NCBI GenBank assembly: GCA_023417665.1
Contig: JAEZFA010000288.1
Coordinates: 1 to 12,495 of the forward strand
Direction: 5' to 3'
Source: Pseudomonadota bacterium
GTDB taxonomy: Bacteria; Pseudomonadota; Alphaproteobacteria; Rhizobiales; Xanthobacteraceae
DNA: 12,495 nucleotides
The translations under genes were made by a program, and so were the position numbers. Positions 1-6,715 of this stretch are shown piece after piece. Each line of letters begins with the position of its first letter. Positions within the stretch are counted from its first letter, which is position 1. A model generated the notes under the pieces. The model saw only the letters and a program-made list of their open reading frames with translations. It was not told the DNA's origin and ran no database searches.

Positions 1-186
1 CTCGAAGGCTTGCGGCCGCTGATCAGCGTGAAGGAGGGCCAGAAGTCCGGCACCGTCGAGTTGCGCCTGGTCGCGGGCCCCATCCCCAACGCGGCCGCGG
101 CAGCCCGTGGCTGCGCGCGGCTGCAGACCACCGGGGTGCCGTGCATTCCGACGGTATTCGACGGGCAGCGGCTCTCGCTTCGTTGA
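1..186 (+). CDS. C-terminal fragment of a hypothetical protein with a SPOR-like end
   Basis: The first reading frame is open from base 1 and stops at TGA 184-186, giving the last 61 residues of a protein whose start lies outside the window. The visible piece contains a stretch reading VELRLVAGPIPNAAAAARGC and ends in VFDGQRLSLR. The alternation of a short beta strand (LRLVAGP), an Ala-rich helix and a Cys pair (C39 and C49 of the fragment) followed by another strand resembles SPOR-like C-terminal domains in alphaproteobacterial hypothetical proteins. That resemblance is from memory and is only suggestive. The function cannot be named. The next gene starts 55 nt downstream, and the gap holds no convincing terminator or promoter. 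Confidence 0.6.
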   Translation, partial: LEGLRPLISVKEGQKSGTVELRLVAGPIPNAAAAARGCARLQTTGVPCIPTVFDGQRLSLR

Positions 187-241
187 GCCCTGCATTTCCG
201 GAATAGCTTGGCCGGGTCCGACACGTTAAAGCGTCATCACG

Positions 242-1150
242 ATGCAATCCCCGTCCCGTGTCGGCATCTACGCGCTGTTGTTTGCGATGCCGCTGTTCTT
301 CGTTTCCAATCTGGTGATCGGCCGCGCTGTGACTCACGCCGTCGAGCCGGGTACGCTTGCGTTCTGGCGCTGGTTTCTGGCGAGCCTGATGCTCGTGCCC
401 TTTGCCGCGCGCGGACTGATTGCCGAACGCGAGCGGTTTGCGGCGGTTACCAAGGAACTCTTATGGCTCGGCGTGCTCGGCATGGTGATCTGCGGCGCCG
501 GGGTTTACCTGTCGCTGCGCTATACGACCGCGAGCAACGCCGCGCTGATCTATACCTCCTCGAGCATCCTGATCGTGGTGCTGGAAGCAGTCTTCTTCCG
601 GGTGAAGCTGTCCGGCGCGCGGCTTGCGGGTACGCTCATCGGCTTTGCCGGTGTCGCCGTCATCATCCTGCACGGCGAGTTGAGCCGTCTGCTGACGTGG
701 CAGTTCAACATCGGCGATATCGGCATTGCGATCTGTGCCGCGGCCTGGGCGGTCTATTCCGTGATCCTCAAGCGCGACAAACTGAAAGCGCTGCCGACGC
801 TGCCGCTGTTCCTTGCGATTACGCTCGCGGGGTCGCTTGCGGTCGCGCCGTTCATGTTCTTCGAACTGTTCGCGCACGGCGCGTTCCCGCATGGCCGCGA
901 ACAATGGACGGCCATTCTGGCGCTCGCGCTGTTTCCTTCCGTGATCGCGTTCGGACTCTACCAAATTCTGGTGAAATACGCGGGGCCTTCGCTTACCGGC
1001 ATGTCGCTTTATCTGTTGCCGGTTTACGGCGTCGCGCTCGCCGTCCTGACGCTCGGTGAGAAGCTATATGCCTATCACGCGGTCGGGCTTGCGCTGGTGC
1101 TCGGCGGCATTGCGCTTGCCACCGAGCCCTTCAAGAAACGCGGGCGTTGA
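242..1150 (+). CDS. EamA/DMT-superfamily permease (RhaT/YdcZ-like)
   Basis: This 302-residue protein is nearly all hydrophobic segments separated by short basic loops, matching the usual ten-helix, two-repeat layout of drug/metabolite transporters in the inner membrane. The first EamA repeat covers about residues 8-142 and includes the family-typical FWRWFLA at the second helix and an SSSILIVVLEAVFF segment. The second repeat covers about 155-294 and ends in LALVLGGIALATEP before a basic tail (KKRGR). Such proteins export or import small metabolites (amino acids, nucleosides, sugars); the substrate cannot be told from sequence. The ATG at 242 is the natural start just before the first helix, although no clear Shine-Dalgarno sequence precedes it. 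The gene converges on the amidohydrolase gene with only 6 nt between the stops, leaving no room for a terminator between them. Confidence 0.88.
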   Translation: MQSPSRVGIYALLFAMPLFFVSNLVIGRAVTHAVEPGTLAFWRWFLASLMLVPFAARGLIAERERFAAVTKELLWLGVLGMVICGAGVYLSLRYTTASNAALIYTSSSILIVVLEAVFFRVKLSGARLAGTLIGFAGVAVIILHGELSRLLTWQFNIGDIGIAICAAAWAVYSVILKRDKLKALPTLPLFLAITLAGSLAVAPFMFFELFAHGAFPHGREQWTAILALALFPSVIAFGLYQILVKYAGPSLTGMSLYLLPVYGVALAVLTLGEKLYAYHAVGLALVLGGIALATEPFKKRGR

Positions 1151-1156
1151 TGCCGC

Positions 1157-2320
1157 TCAGGCCGGCATCGCCGTTTCGACGAGGCGCACCCAATAGGACG
1201 TGCCGTAAGGGATCGCGCTGTCGTCGAAATCATAGGCCGGATGGTGGAGATTGGCGCTGTTGCCGTTGCCCATGAAGATAAAGGCGCCGGGACGCTGCTC
1301 CAGCATGAAGGCGAAATCCTCGCCGCCCATGACCGGCGGCGTTTTCGTATCCACGTTCGGTTCGCCGGCAATCTCGCGTGCGATGGAAGCCGCGAAATCG
1401 GTCGCGCGGTCGTTGTTCACGACCACCGGGTAGTCGCGCGAATAGTTCACTTTCGCAGTCGCGCCATAGAGTTTGGCGACACCTTCCGTGATTTCGACGA
1501 TGCGCTTCTCCAGCAGATCGCGCACCGCCGGCCGCAGGCTCCGTGCGGTTCCGCGCAGGAGCGCCGTCTGCGGGATCACGTTGTCGGTGTGGCCTGCCTG
1601 GAACAGTGTGATCGAAACCACGGCGCTTTCCAGCGGATCGACGTTGCGCGACACGATGCTTTGCAGGCTGTTGATGATCTGCGAGCCGACCAGAACGGTA
1701 TCGATGGCGAAATGCGGCCGCGCGGCATGGCCGCCGACCCCTTCGATCTCGATGGTCAGGCGATCGGCTGCGGCCATGATGGGACCGGCGCGCATTGCAA
1801 ACTTCCCGACCGGCAGCCCGGGCATGTTGTGCATGCCGTAGACCTCTCCGATGTTGAAGCGGCTCATCAGGCCGTCGTCGATCATCGCTTTCGCGCCTGC
1901 ACCGCCCTCTTCCGCGGGTTGAAAGATGACGATTGCGGTGCCGGCGAAATTTCGCGTGTCGCAAAGATGCCGCGCCGCGCCGAGCAGCATTGCGGTATGC
2001 CCGTCGTGGCCGCAGGCATGCATCTTTCCCGGAACCTTGGAGGCGTAAGGCAGGCCGGTAATTTCCTCGAGCGGCAGCGCGTCCATGTCGGCGCGCATGC
2101 CGATGACCTTGTCGCCGGGCTTGTTGCCCTTGATGACGCCGACCACGCCGGTCCTGCCGATGCCCGTGACCACCTCGTCGCAGCCGAAAGCCTGCAGTTT
2201 GCCTGCGACCGTCTTTGCGGTCTCGTGCACCTCGTAGAGCAGCTCGGGATATTGATGCAGGTGGCGGCGCCATTCGGCGACTTCGCCAGCCTGATCGGCG
2301 ATGCGGTTCAAGACGGGCAT
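1157..2320 (-). CDS. M20-family metallo-amidohydrolase (hippurate/N-acyl-amino-acid hydrolase type)
   Basis: The 387-residue protein hydrolyses N-acyl or amide bonds of amino-acid conjugates using two metal ions; family members include hippurate hydrolase, AbgB and IAA-amino-acid hydrolases. The metal-site motifs are all present: HACGHD (101-106, with C103 and H105), EE at 137-138, H164 in GMHN, and the LHHP histidines at 359-360. GGEDFA (332-337) is also present. The dimerisation domain (about 184-296) carries GGHAARPH (196-203). There is no signal peptide, so it is cytoplasmic. I chose ATG 2320 because it begins the conserved N-terminus (MPVLNRIADQ) and has GGAG 10 nt upstream. An in-frame extension to 2431 adds 37 Arg-rich residues unlike the family. 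The exact substrate cannot be assigned. It is divergent from the HPP gene and convergent with the permease. Confidence 0.92.
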   Translation of the reverse strand: MPVLNRIADQAGEVAEWRRHLHQYPELLYEVHETAKTVAGKLQAFGCDEVVTGIGRTGVVGVIKGNKPGDKVIGMRADMDALPLEEITGLPYASKVPGKMHACGHDGHTAMLLGAARHLCDTRNFAGTAIVIFQPAEEGGAGAKAMIDDGLMSRFNIGEVYGMHNMPGLPVGKFAMRAGPIMAAADRLTIEIEGVGGHAARPHFAIDTVLVGSQIINSLQSIVSRNVDPLESAVVSITLFQAGHTDNVIPQTALLRGTARSLRPAVRDLLEKRIVEITEGVAKLYGATAKVNYSRDYPVVVNNDRATDFAASIAREIAGEPNVDTKTPPVMGGEDFAFMLEQRPGAFIFMGNGNSANLHHPAYDFDDSAIPYGTSYWVRLVETAMPA

Positions 2321-2344
2321 TTGCGAGAGACTCCGTAAAAGGCG

Positions 2345-2373
2345 ATTCAATCGAAGCTCGCCGGAGGGGTCAA
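2345..2373 (-). promoter_or_regulatory. Candidate sigma-70 promoter of the amidohydrolase gene
   Basis: On the minus strand, TTGACC (2373-2368) is followed after exactly 17 nt by TTGAAT (2350-2345). This places transcription start near 2338, about 18 nt before the ATG at 2320 and just upstream of the GGAG at 2334-2331. The hexamers match the -35 consensus at five of six positions and the -10 at four of six. It was found by eye only. Confidence 0.4.
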
Positions 2374-2488
2374 CCGGAGCCGAAAATCGCGGTCGGCGAC
2401 ACCGGAAACGGCGAATTTTCTCGCGGGGCAATCAAAAACACGTCATCCGGGCTGGAAATCAGCTGGTATTCGGTGTTCTGGTCCAGTC

Positions 2489-2508
2489 CCGGCGTTTGCC
2501 GGAATTTT
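2489..2508 (+). other. Small hairpin with T-run in the HPP gene leader
   Basis: CCGGC (2489-2493) and GCCGG (2498-2502) form a 5-bp GC stem with a GTTT loop, followed at once by AATTTT (2503-2508). The shape is that of a weak intrinsic terminator or attenuator. It lies 16 nt before the HPP start codon, within the presumed leader. The stem is short enough to occur by chance. Confidence 0.2.
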
Positions 2509-2524
2509 AGGCAGGATCAAGTTC

Positions 2525-3103
2525 ATGGGGCCGAAGACCAGAATCCGCGTCTGGACCAAATCCAAGGTCAACTACCGCGACTATCGTACGCATCTGCGCG
2601 CCTCCGCGGGTGCGCTGATCGGGATTCTGATTACCGGCTACGTCACCGAGGCCGCACTCGGCATGGGCATGGGGCTGCCGCTCCTGATCGCGCCGATGGG
2701 TGCATCCGCCGTGCTTCTGTTCGCTGCGTCGACCAGCCCGCTCGCGCAGCCATGGAACGTGCTCGGCGGCAACATGATCGCGGCGCTGGTCGGCGTCTTC
2801 ACCTACATGTGGCTCAAAGACCCGATCGCGGCATCGGGCATCGCGCTTGCGGGATCGATTGCCATCATGTCGCTGCTCGGCTGCCTCCATCCGCCGAGCG
2901 GTGCGATTGCGCTGACCGCGGTGCTCGGCGGTCAGGCGGTGCATGATCTCGGCTACACCTTCGTGCTATGGCCGGTCGGCGTGAACACGATCCTGCTGCT
3001 GCTTTCCGCGCTGATCTTCAACAATCTGACTGGCCTGCGCTATCCGCCACGGAAAGAACCGGTTGCGGCAGCCGCGCCGGCACCGTCGCCAGAGAAGAAC
3101 TAG
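2525..3103 (+). CDS. HPP-family integral membrane protein
   Basis: The 192-residue protein carries the family signature LHPPSGAIAL (121-130). Other typical HPP-family stretches are MGASAVLLFA (58-67), SPLAQPWNVLGGN (71-83) and WPVGVNTILLLLSALIFNNLTGLRYP (149-174). Four to five hydrophobic segments are visible (about 27-45, 48-67, 82-97, 102-120 and 147-168), so it sits in the inner membrane. A plant HPP protein has been linked to nitrite transport across the chloroplast envelope; the role of bacterial members is mostly unproven. Many bacterial HPP proteins carry C-terminal CBS domains. This one ends in a short Ala/Pro tail (AAAAPAPSPEKN) and has none. Start ATG 2525 has AGGA 8 nt upstream. 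The GNAT gene begins 16 nt after its stop, suggesting a two-gene unit. Confidence 0.88.
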   Translation: MGPKTRIRVWTKSKVNYRDYRTHLRASAGALIGILITGYVTEAALGMGMGLPLLIAPMGASAVLLFAASTSPLAQPWNVLGGNMIAALVGVFTYMWLKDPIAASGIALAGSIAIMSLLGCLHPPSGAIALTAVLGGQAVHDLGYTFVLWPVGVNTILLLLSALIFNNLTGLRYPPRKEPVAAAAPAPSPEKN

Positions 3104-3119
3104 AAGGCGACGATCTGTC

Positions 3120-3698
3120 GTGGACCGCCGGATTGAAACGCCTCGCCTCTTGCTGCGGCCTTGGCGTGGGGACGACGTCGAGCCGCTCGCGCAAGGACTG
3201 AACGACCTTGCGGTCGCGAAGTGGCTGGCTTTCGTTCCCCACCCCTATTCAATGGTCGATGCCCAAAACTGGATCGAGCGTTGTCAGGAAATTTCAAAGC
3301 TGGACACAAAGCCCGCTGCCTATGAGTTCGCGATCCAGCGAAAAGCCGAAGGAGACGTGATCGGCGGCGTCAGCCTCAACCAGATCGACTGGAACGCCGC
3401 TACGGCCGGCGGCGGAATCTGGATCGCGCATCCCTATCACGGGCGCGGCTACGGACGCGAAGCGTTCGAGGCCAAGATCGCGTTCGCGTTTGACGACCTT
3501 GATCTGACGAAGCTGGTCAAGGGCTATCTGGACGGCAACGAAAACTCTTGGGCGATGCAGCGAAAACTTGGCTATCGGCGCATCACGGAACGCCCGCGCC
3601 GTTGCATGGCGGACGGGCGGCAGACCGTCGAACATGTTACCGAGTTGCTCCGCAGCGCGTGGGAAGGACGCAAGGAACGAGCACCGAACCCTGCGTGA
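3120..3698 (+). CDS. GNAT N-acetyltransferase, RimJ/RimL type
   Basis: This 192-residue protein transfers an acetyl group from acetyl-CoA to an amine acceptor. It opens with the RimJ/RimL-like IETPRLLLRPW (5-15). A central beta strand leads into the acetyl-CoA pyrophosphate loop HGRGYG (107-112), following GGGIWIAHPY (97-106). Near the C-terminus is the common GNENSWAMQRKLGY segment (139-152). The acceptor is unknown; family members modify ribosomal protein N-termini, antibiotics or small amines. GTG 3120 was chosen because it begins the conserved N-terminus and has GAAGG about 12 nt upstream. A TTG at 3063 would add 19 mostly Arg residues overlapping the HPP gene and is unlikely. The gene converges on the SPFH gene with 13 nt between the ends and no terminator-like hairpin in the gap. 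Confidence 0.87.
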   Translation: MDRRIETPRLLLRPWRGDDVEPLAQGLNDLAVAKWLAFVPHPYSMVDAQNWIERCQEISKLDTKPAAYEFAIQRKAEGDVIGGVSLNQIDWNAATAGGGIWIAHPYHGRGYGREAFEAKIAFAFDDLDLTKLVKGYLDGNENSWAMQRKLGYRRITERPRRCMADGRQTVEHVTELLRSAWEGRKERAPNPA

Positions 3699-3711
3699 TC
3701 GGGGTCGAATC

Positions 3712-4272
3712 CTAGAAGCCGGTCCACAGCGAGTAGTTGCCGACGGCGGCGTGGCCGTTGATCGCGATCGCGCTGCACGGCGCGAACTCGGTCAGTTGCG
3801 CCTGATGGATCTGAACGCCATAGCCGTTCAGCACCTCGCCGACGCGCTCGGTCAGTTCCTTGTTGAAGCCCAGTCGATCCGATTGAATCGATTCAATCGT
3901 GTTGCGAGACACCGTCGCGAGAATGGCGGCTTGCGAACGCTCGATGACGTCGGACGGAAGGTCTGCGATGTTGACGCCGGCCGCGATCACGTCGTCGATA
4001 TGGTAGGTGACGAGTGAGCCCACTGTGACGGTTTTCAGGTCCTTGGTCATGATCACCTTGGATTGAATGCGAACCGTTTGCCGGACCACGATCAGGAGCT
4101 TGTAGGTCGTCACCACCGGCCAGTACCAGTGCAGGCCCGGCGGCCATTCCTTCACCTTGTGACCGCGCACGAAGGCAACGCCGCGATGGGTCGCCGGCAC
4201 GATCACGAGCCAGGGAATGACCCGCAGCAACGTCTGGAAAATTTCACCAAGCCAGCCAAATGCCTTATCCAC
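3712..4272 (-). CDS. Minimal SPFH/band 7 domain membrane protein
   Basis: The 186-residue protein has one hydrophobic stretch near the N-terminus (about 8-26). A band 7-like core follows: THRGVAFVRGHKVKEWPPGLHWYWP (28-52), VRQTVRIQSKVIMTKDLKTVTVGSLVTYHI (63-92), and a helical region (104-150) ending in YGVQIHQAQLTEFAP (151-165). SPFH proteins (stomatin, prohibitin, HflK/C) form oligomeric membrane scaffolds. This one stops right after the core and lacks the long coiled-coil tail usual in the family, so it is about 100 or more residues shorter than typical. The GTG start at 4272 has GGGAG 6 nt upstream. It is last in the seven-gene operon, 17 nt after the glycosidase stop, which suggests a role in organising or anchoring the glycan enzymes; that role is inference. 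Confidence 0.8.
   Translation of the reverse strand: MDKAFGWLGEIFQTLLRVIPWLVIVPATHRGVAFVRGHKVKEWPPGLHWYWPVVTTYKLLIVVRQTVRIQSKVIMTKDLKTVTVGSLVTYHIDDVIAAGVNIADLPSDVIERSQAAILATVSRNTIESIQSDRLGFNKELTERVGEVLNGYGVQIHQAQLTEFAPCSAIAINGHAAVGNYSLWTGF
3880..3899. repeat. 20-bp perfect palindrome inside the SPFH gene
   Basis: CGATTGAATC (3880-3889) is followed immediately by its exact reverse complement (3890-3899), with no spacer. It lies within codons 125-131 of the SPFH gene, encoding TIESIQS, in a less GC-rich patch. By random expectation a perfect 20-bp palindrome would occur about once in a million bases, so it is mildly notable. It could bind a dimeric regulator or be an accident of coding. Confidence 0.6.
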
Positions 4273-4289
4273 GTTCCGCTCCCGTCTCT

Positions 4290-5651
4290 CTAGTCGATCA
4301 CGGCCGACGCGCCGGCCGTAGTTATTACGCCCAGACCATAGCCGTTCAAGGTAATCCGTCCGCCGAATTTCTGCGCTGCGATCCGCTCGCCGGTCGTTGC
4401 ATCGAGCAGGAAGAAATCCTTGCAGGACGCAAGTTCGTCGTCCCAGTCCGAAGGATCAAGTGTGACGGCATCGCGCGACGTGTTCACGAATACCGCACTC
4501 AGGCGCCCGTCGCCGGATTTCGCGACAATCGCATCGAGTTGCGGAAGCCCGGGCACGTTTGCCGGAAAGCGGAGGCTATCACCGTAGCGGATGTGCTGTG
4601 CGAAAAGCTGCTTCGCGAGCGCGGCCGGGCTTGCTTTGCCCTCGCGGGAGATCAGCCCGTAGGCTTCGGTGTGCGCAGTAGCAGTCCAGCGCAGTTCCAT
4701 GTCCGCGCCGCCGCGAATGAGATGGATCAGCGCCGAGGCGTAATAGGCCGCGCCGAGCAGGTTCTGATTGTAGCCGAGCGTATAGTAATGCTCGTGATGA
4801 GACATCGTGTTGAGTTCGCCGCAGACGTTCAGCACCTCGCGGCCTGCGAGCAGCCGCGACACGCTGCGTGCAGCGGCTTCATAACCCGGGGTCTGCGCCA
4901 ATAGCAGCGGCTCGAACTCCTCTTCGTTCGGTGATTCTGGCGCACCCCACATCACGACGCCGGGCAGCGATCCGCTCGGCACCGCCGGTCGCCAGTCGCC
5001 GTAACGGTGCCACGAAACGAAGCCGAGCTTGCGATCGCCCACGTCCGACAGCAGCCGCAAAATCCAGTCCATCCAGAAGGCGCGGTGCGTGCCGTCGATC
5101 GCGGGCCCGCCGATCAAGGCCTTGCGTGGTCCGAGAAACGGCGCGAGCTGGCGCAGGATTTCATCGGAAAGGCTGTCGTAAATGCGGATATACTGTTCGA
5201 TGCTGACATCGCCGCCGACGATCAGGTTGTTCGGCTCGTTCCAGACGCCCCAGTACCAATGGCTGACTTCTTCGCCGCCCCAGCGCTCGATGCAGCCCCA
5301 TACGACTTCGGCAGTACGCAGCACGAAATCGCGGATGTTCTTCGGCCGGTCGTAGGGCGCGGGAAACTTGGCAAAGGTGATCATCGGCTTCGCGCCGATG
5401 TCGAGGACGGCCTGCACCAGATGCTCGAAGCTGCTCCAGTCCTTGAACGGATCCGGCACCGGCTGGTCGAACACGAACAGTCTTACGACGCGGGTGTCCA
5501 TCAGCTTCAGCCGCCGCTGAATTTCCTCGCGATGTTCGCCTTGCGAGAAATGCCACCAGCCATAGATTTCGTTGAAGCCGTAACGCAGCTTCATCGTCGC
5601 GTGGCCCGCGCGCAGCAGTCTTGCTTGTTGTTCTGACGCGGTTCCGGGCAA
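4290..5651 (-). CDS. GH39-like (clan GH-A) glycosidase, apparently cytoplasmic
   Basis: The 453-residue protein has the layout of a clan GH-A retaining glycosidase. An (alpha/beta)8 barrel covers about residues 20-350 with the acid/base motif WNEPN (137-141, E139), SWHRYGDW (213-220) and a strand ending in VCGELNTM (276-283), whose E279 is the likely nucleophile. A small beta domain follows (about 370-450, with LSAVFVNTSRD). GH39 includes beta-xylosidases, iduronidases and the exopolysaccharide-operon hydrolase PslG; substrate cannot be assigned here. No signal peptide or membrane segment is seen. The start is uncertain. TTG 5651 has GAGGAG 9 nt upstream, formed by the end of the preceding gene, and would be translationally coupled. 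ATG 5594 (residue 20) has no ribosome site but is where similarity would begin. The gene lies 6 nt after the third transferase gene. Confidence 0.82.
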   Translation of the reverse strand: MPGTASEQQARLLRAGHATMKLRYGFNEIYGWWHFSQGEHREEIQRRLKLMDTRVVRLFVFDQPVPDPFKDWSSFEHLVQAVLDIGAKPMITFAKFPAPYDRPKNIRDFVLRTAEVVWGCIERWGGEEVSHWYWGVWNEPNNLIVGGDVSIEQYIRIYDSLSDEILRQLAPFLGPRKALIGGPAIDGTHRAFWMDWILRLLSDVGDRKLGFVSWHRYGDWRPAVPSGSLPGVVMWGAPESPNEEEFEPLLLAQTPGYEAAARSVSRLLAGREVLNVCGELNTMSHHEHYYTLGYNQNLLGAAYYASALIHLIRGGADMELRWTATAHTEAYGLISREGKASPAALAKQLFAQHIRYGDSLRFPANVPGLPQLDAIVAKSGDGRLSAVFVNTSRDAVTLDPSDWDDELASCKDFFLLDATTGERIAAQKFGGRITLNGYGLGVITTAGASAVID

Positions 5652-5657
5652 GGCCCG

Positions 5658-6710
5658 TCACTCCTCGATGATTTCGATCAGTCGCTTCAGCCGCGCTTCC
5701 GGGCTATGCCGGACCGCGAAGTCGTTTCGTATGTCCTGCACGATTGCGGCGTAATGTTCGGGCCTGGCCAGCACGTCGAGAATTTTTTCGGAGCGGTCCC
5801 CGGCCGCGAAGGTCAGCTCGAGCGCGCGCTCGCCGTAAATATCCCGAACATATTGCGGATCGAGCAGGAACAGCGGGATCGTTCCGGCCGCAGGCGTTTC
5901 AAAGGTGCGGCAGGTGACGAAATCCAGATACTCGAACAACGGACGATAGATCACCGGGTTGAAGACGCCCTTGTTCATCGTCTCCGTGACCTTCGGGAAC
6001 GGCACTGCGGGCAACGCCTCGAAGCGGTTCTTCCGCAGCCATTCGCGGTCGACGTAATAGTCCGCCTTGATCTCCTGATACTCGGTCCACTCCAGTGGCG
6101 CGTCCCAGCCCTCGCCTACAAGGCCGACGCGACCGACTTGCCCGCGCACGGGCTCGATCGCCTGAAGGACCTGCGACATGCCATGCCAGCGGAATTTGGT
6201 ATGGCCGACATAGATCATGCTGAATTCCTTGCTCGCGAAATCCAGCGGCGACTCCCAGGTGGGGTCGTAGATATGAAAGAGAAACGGCTTTACGTTCGGG
6301 CGCTTCGGCCGCAGCGTCGGCTGCAATATCTTGTCGCTGATGCTGTCGCAGACCTCGAGCCAGCGGCGGCTTTTCTCCGGCGACTTGTGGTTGTAGTCGC
6401 CGCGAAATTCCATTGGGTCGTTATAGGCGCCGTCGCAATCCATCACGATGCGGCGGTTGCGCGGGACCGATTCCAGGAGCCGCACCCAGTCGAGCCGGTC
6501 GCCGAATTGCAGATCGGTAGTCCATTCGAAGACGAAAACCACGGCGTCGGCGCCCGCAAGCTCCTTCGAGTAGTCGAGCATGAAGGCGGCGTTCGGCGGA
6601 CCATAGACCGTAATTTCGTGGCCGAGCGCATTGCCCGCGCGCGCATAACCGCGCAGGTCGAGCATGCTGCCAGCGTTCTCATAACCCCAGTAGACAAAAA
6701 CGATCTTCAT
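5658..6710 (-). CDS. Glycosyltransferase-like protein, third of three tandem paralogues
   Basis: The 350-residue protein is homologous along its length to the two genes before it. It has a Rossmann-type start (MKIVFVYWG), DCDGAYN (91-97), DYNH (105-108), SDKILQPTLRPKR (125-137), VKPFLFHIYDP (140-150), YVGHTKFRWHG (167-177), EPVRG (186-190) and a C-terminal block RPLFEYLDFVTCRTFETPAAGTIPL (256-280) then IYG (291-293). The last block resembles the nucleotide-sugar site region of GT-B transferases of the glyco_trans_1_2/CgeB kind, but the second acid of a classic EX7E motif is absent. The donor and acceptor are unknown. ATG 6710 was chosen because GGAG lies 8 nt upstream. A GTG at 6719 would overlap that site and the previous stop. 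It is the only paralogue with AAGT in place of YADT in the C-terminal block. Confidence 0.72.
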   Translation of the reverse strand: MKIVFVYWGYENAGSMLDLRGYARAGNALGHEITVYGPPNAAFMLDYSKELAGADAVVFVFEWTTDLQFGDRLDWVRLLESVPRNRRIVMDCDGAYNDPMEFRGDYNHKSPEKSRRWLEVCDSISDKILQPTLRPKRPNVKPFLFHIYDPTWESPLDFASKEFSMIYVGHTKFRWHGMSQVLQAIEPVRGQVGRVGLVGEGWDAPLEWTEYQEIKADYYVDREWLRKNRFEALPAVPFPKVTETMNKGVFNPVIYRPLFEYLDFVTCRTFETPAAGTIPLFLLDPQYVRDIYGERALELTFAAGDRSEKILDVLARPEHYAAIVQDIRNDFAVRHSPEARLKRLIEIIEE

Positions 6711-6715
6711 CGCCG

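Noticed and set aside
1241..2338. Long + strand open frame antisense to the amidohydrolase gene
   Set aside because: It is the complementary-frame shadow of a strong M20 gene; its His/Asp/Arg-rich translation shows no family motif.
2343..2353. Match of the amidohydrolase promoter region to half of the SPFH palindrome
   Set aside because: The shared 11 nt (CGATTCAATCG) is short enough that dozens of such matches are expected in a window this size.
2321..2431. N-terminal extension of the amidohydrolase
   Set aside because: It adds an Arg-rich stretch unlike the family, crosses the best promoter candidate, and the ATG at 2320 has its own ribosome site.
2451..2480. EcfG-type stress promoter (GGAA ... 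GTT) upstream of the HPP gene
   Set aside because: GGAAA and a GTT about 16 nt later can be found, but the -35 lacks the final C and the -10 lacks its leading C, so the match is too poor.
3063..3119. N-terminal extension of the GNAT gene from TTG
   Set aside because: The added residues are almost all Arg/Gln and are the out-of-frame reading of the HPP C-terminal codons.
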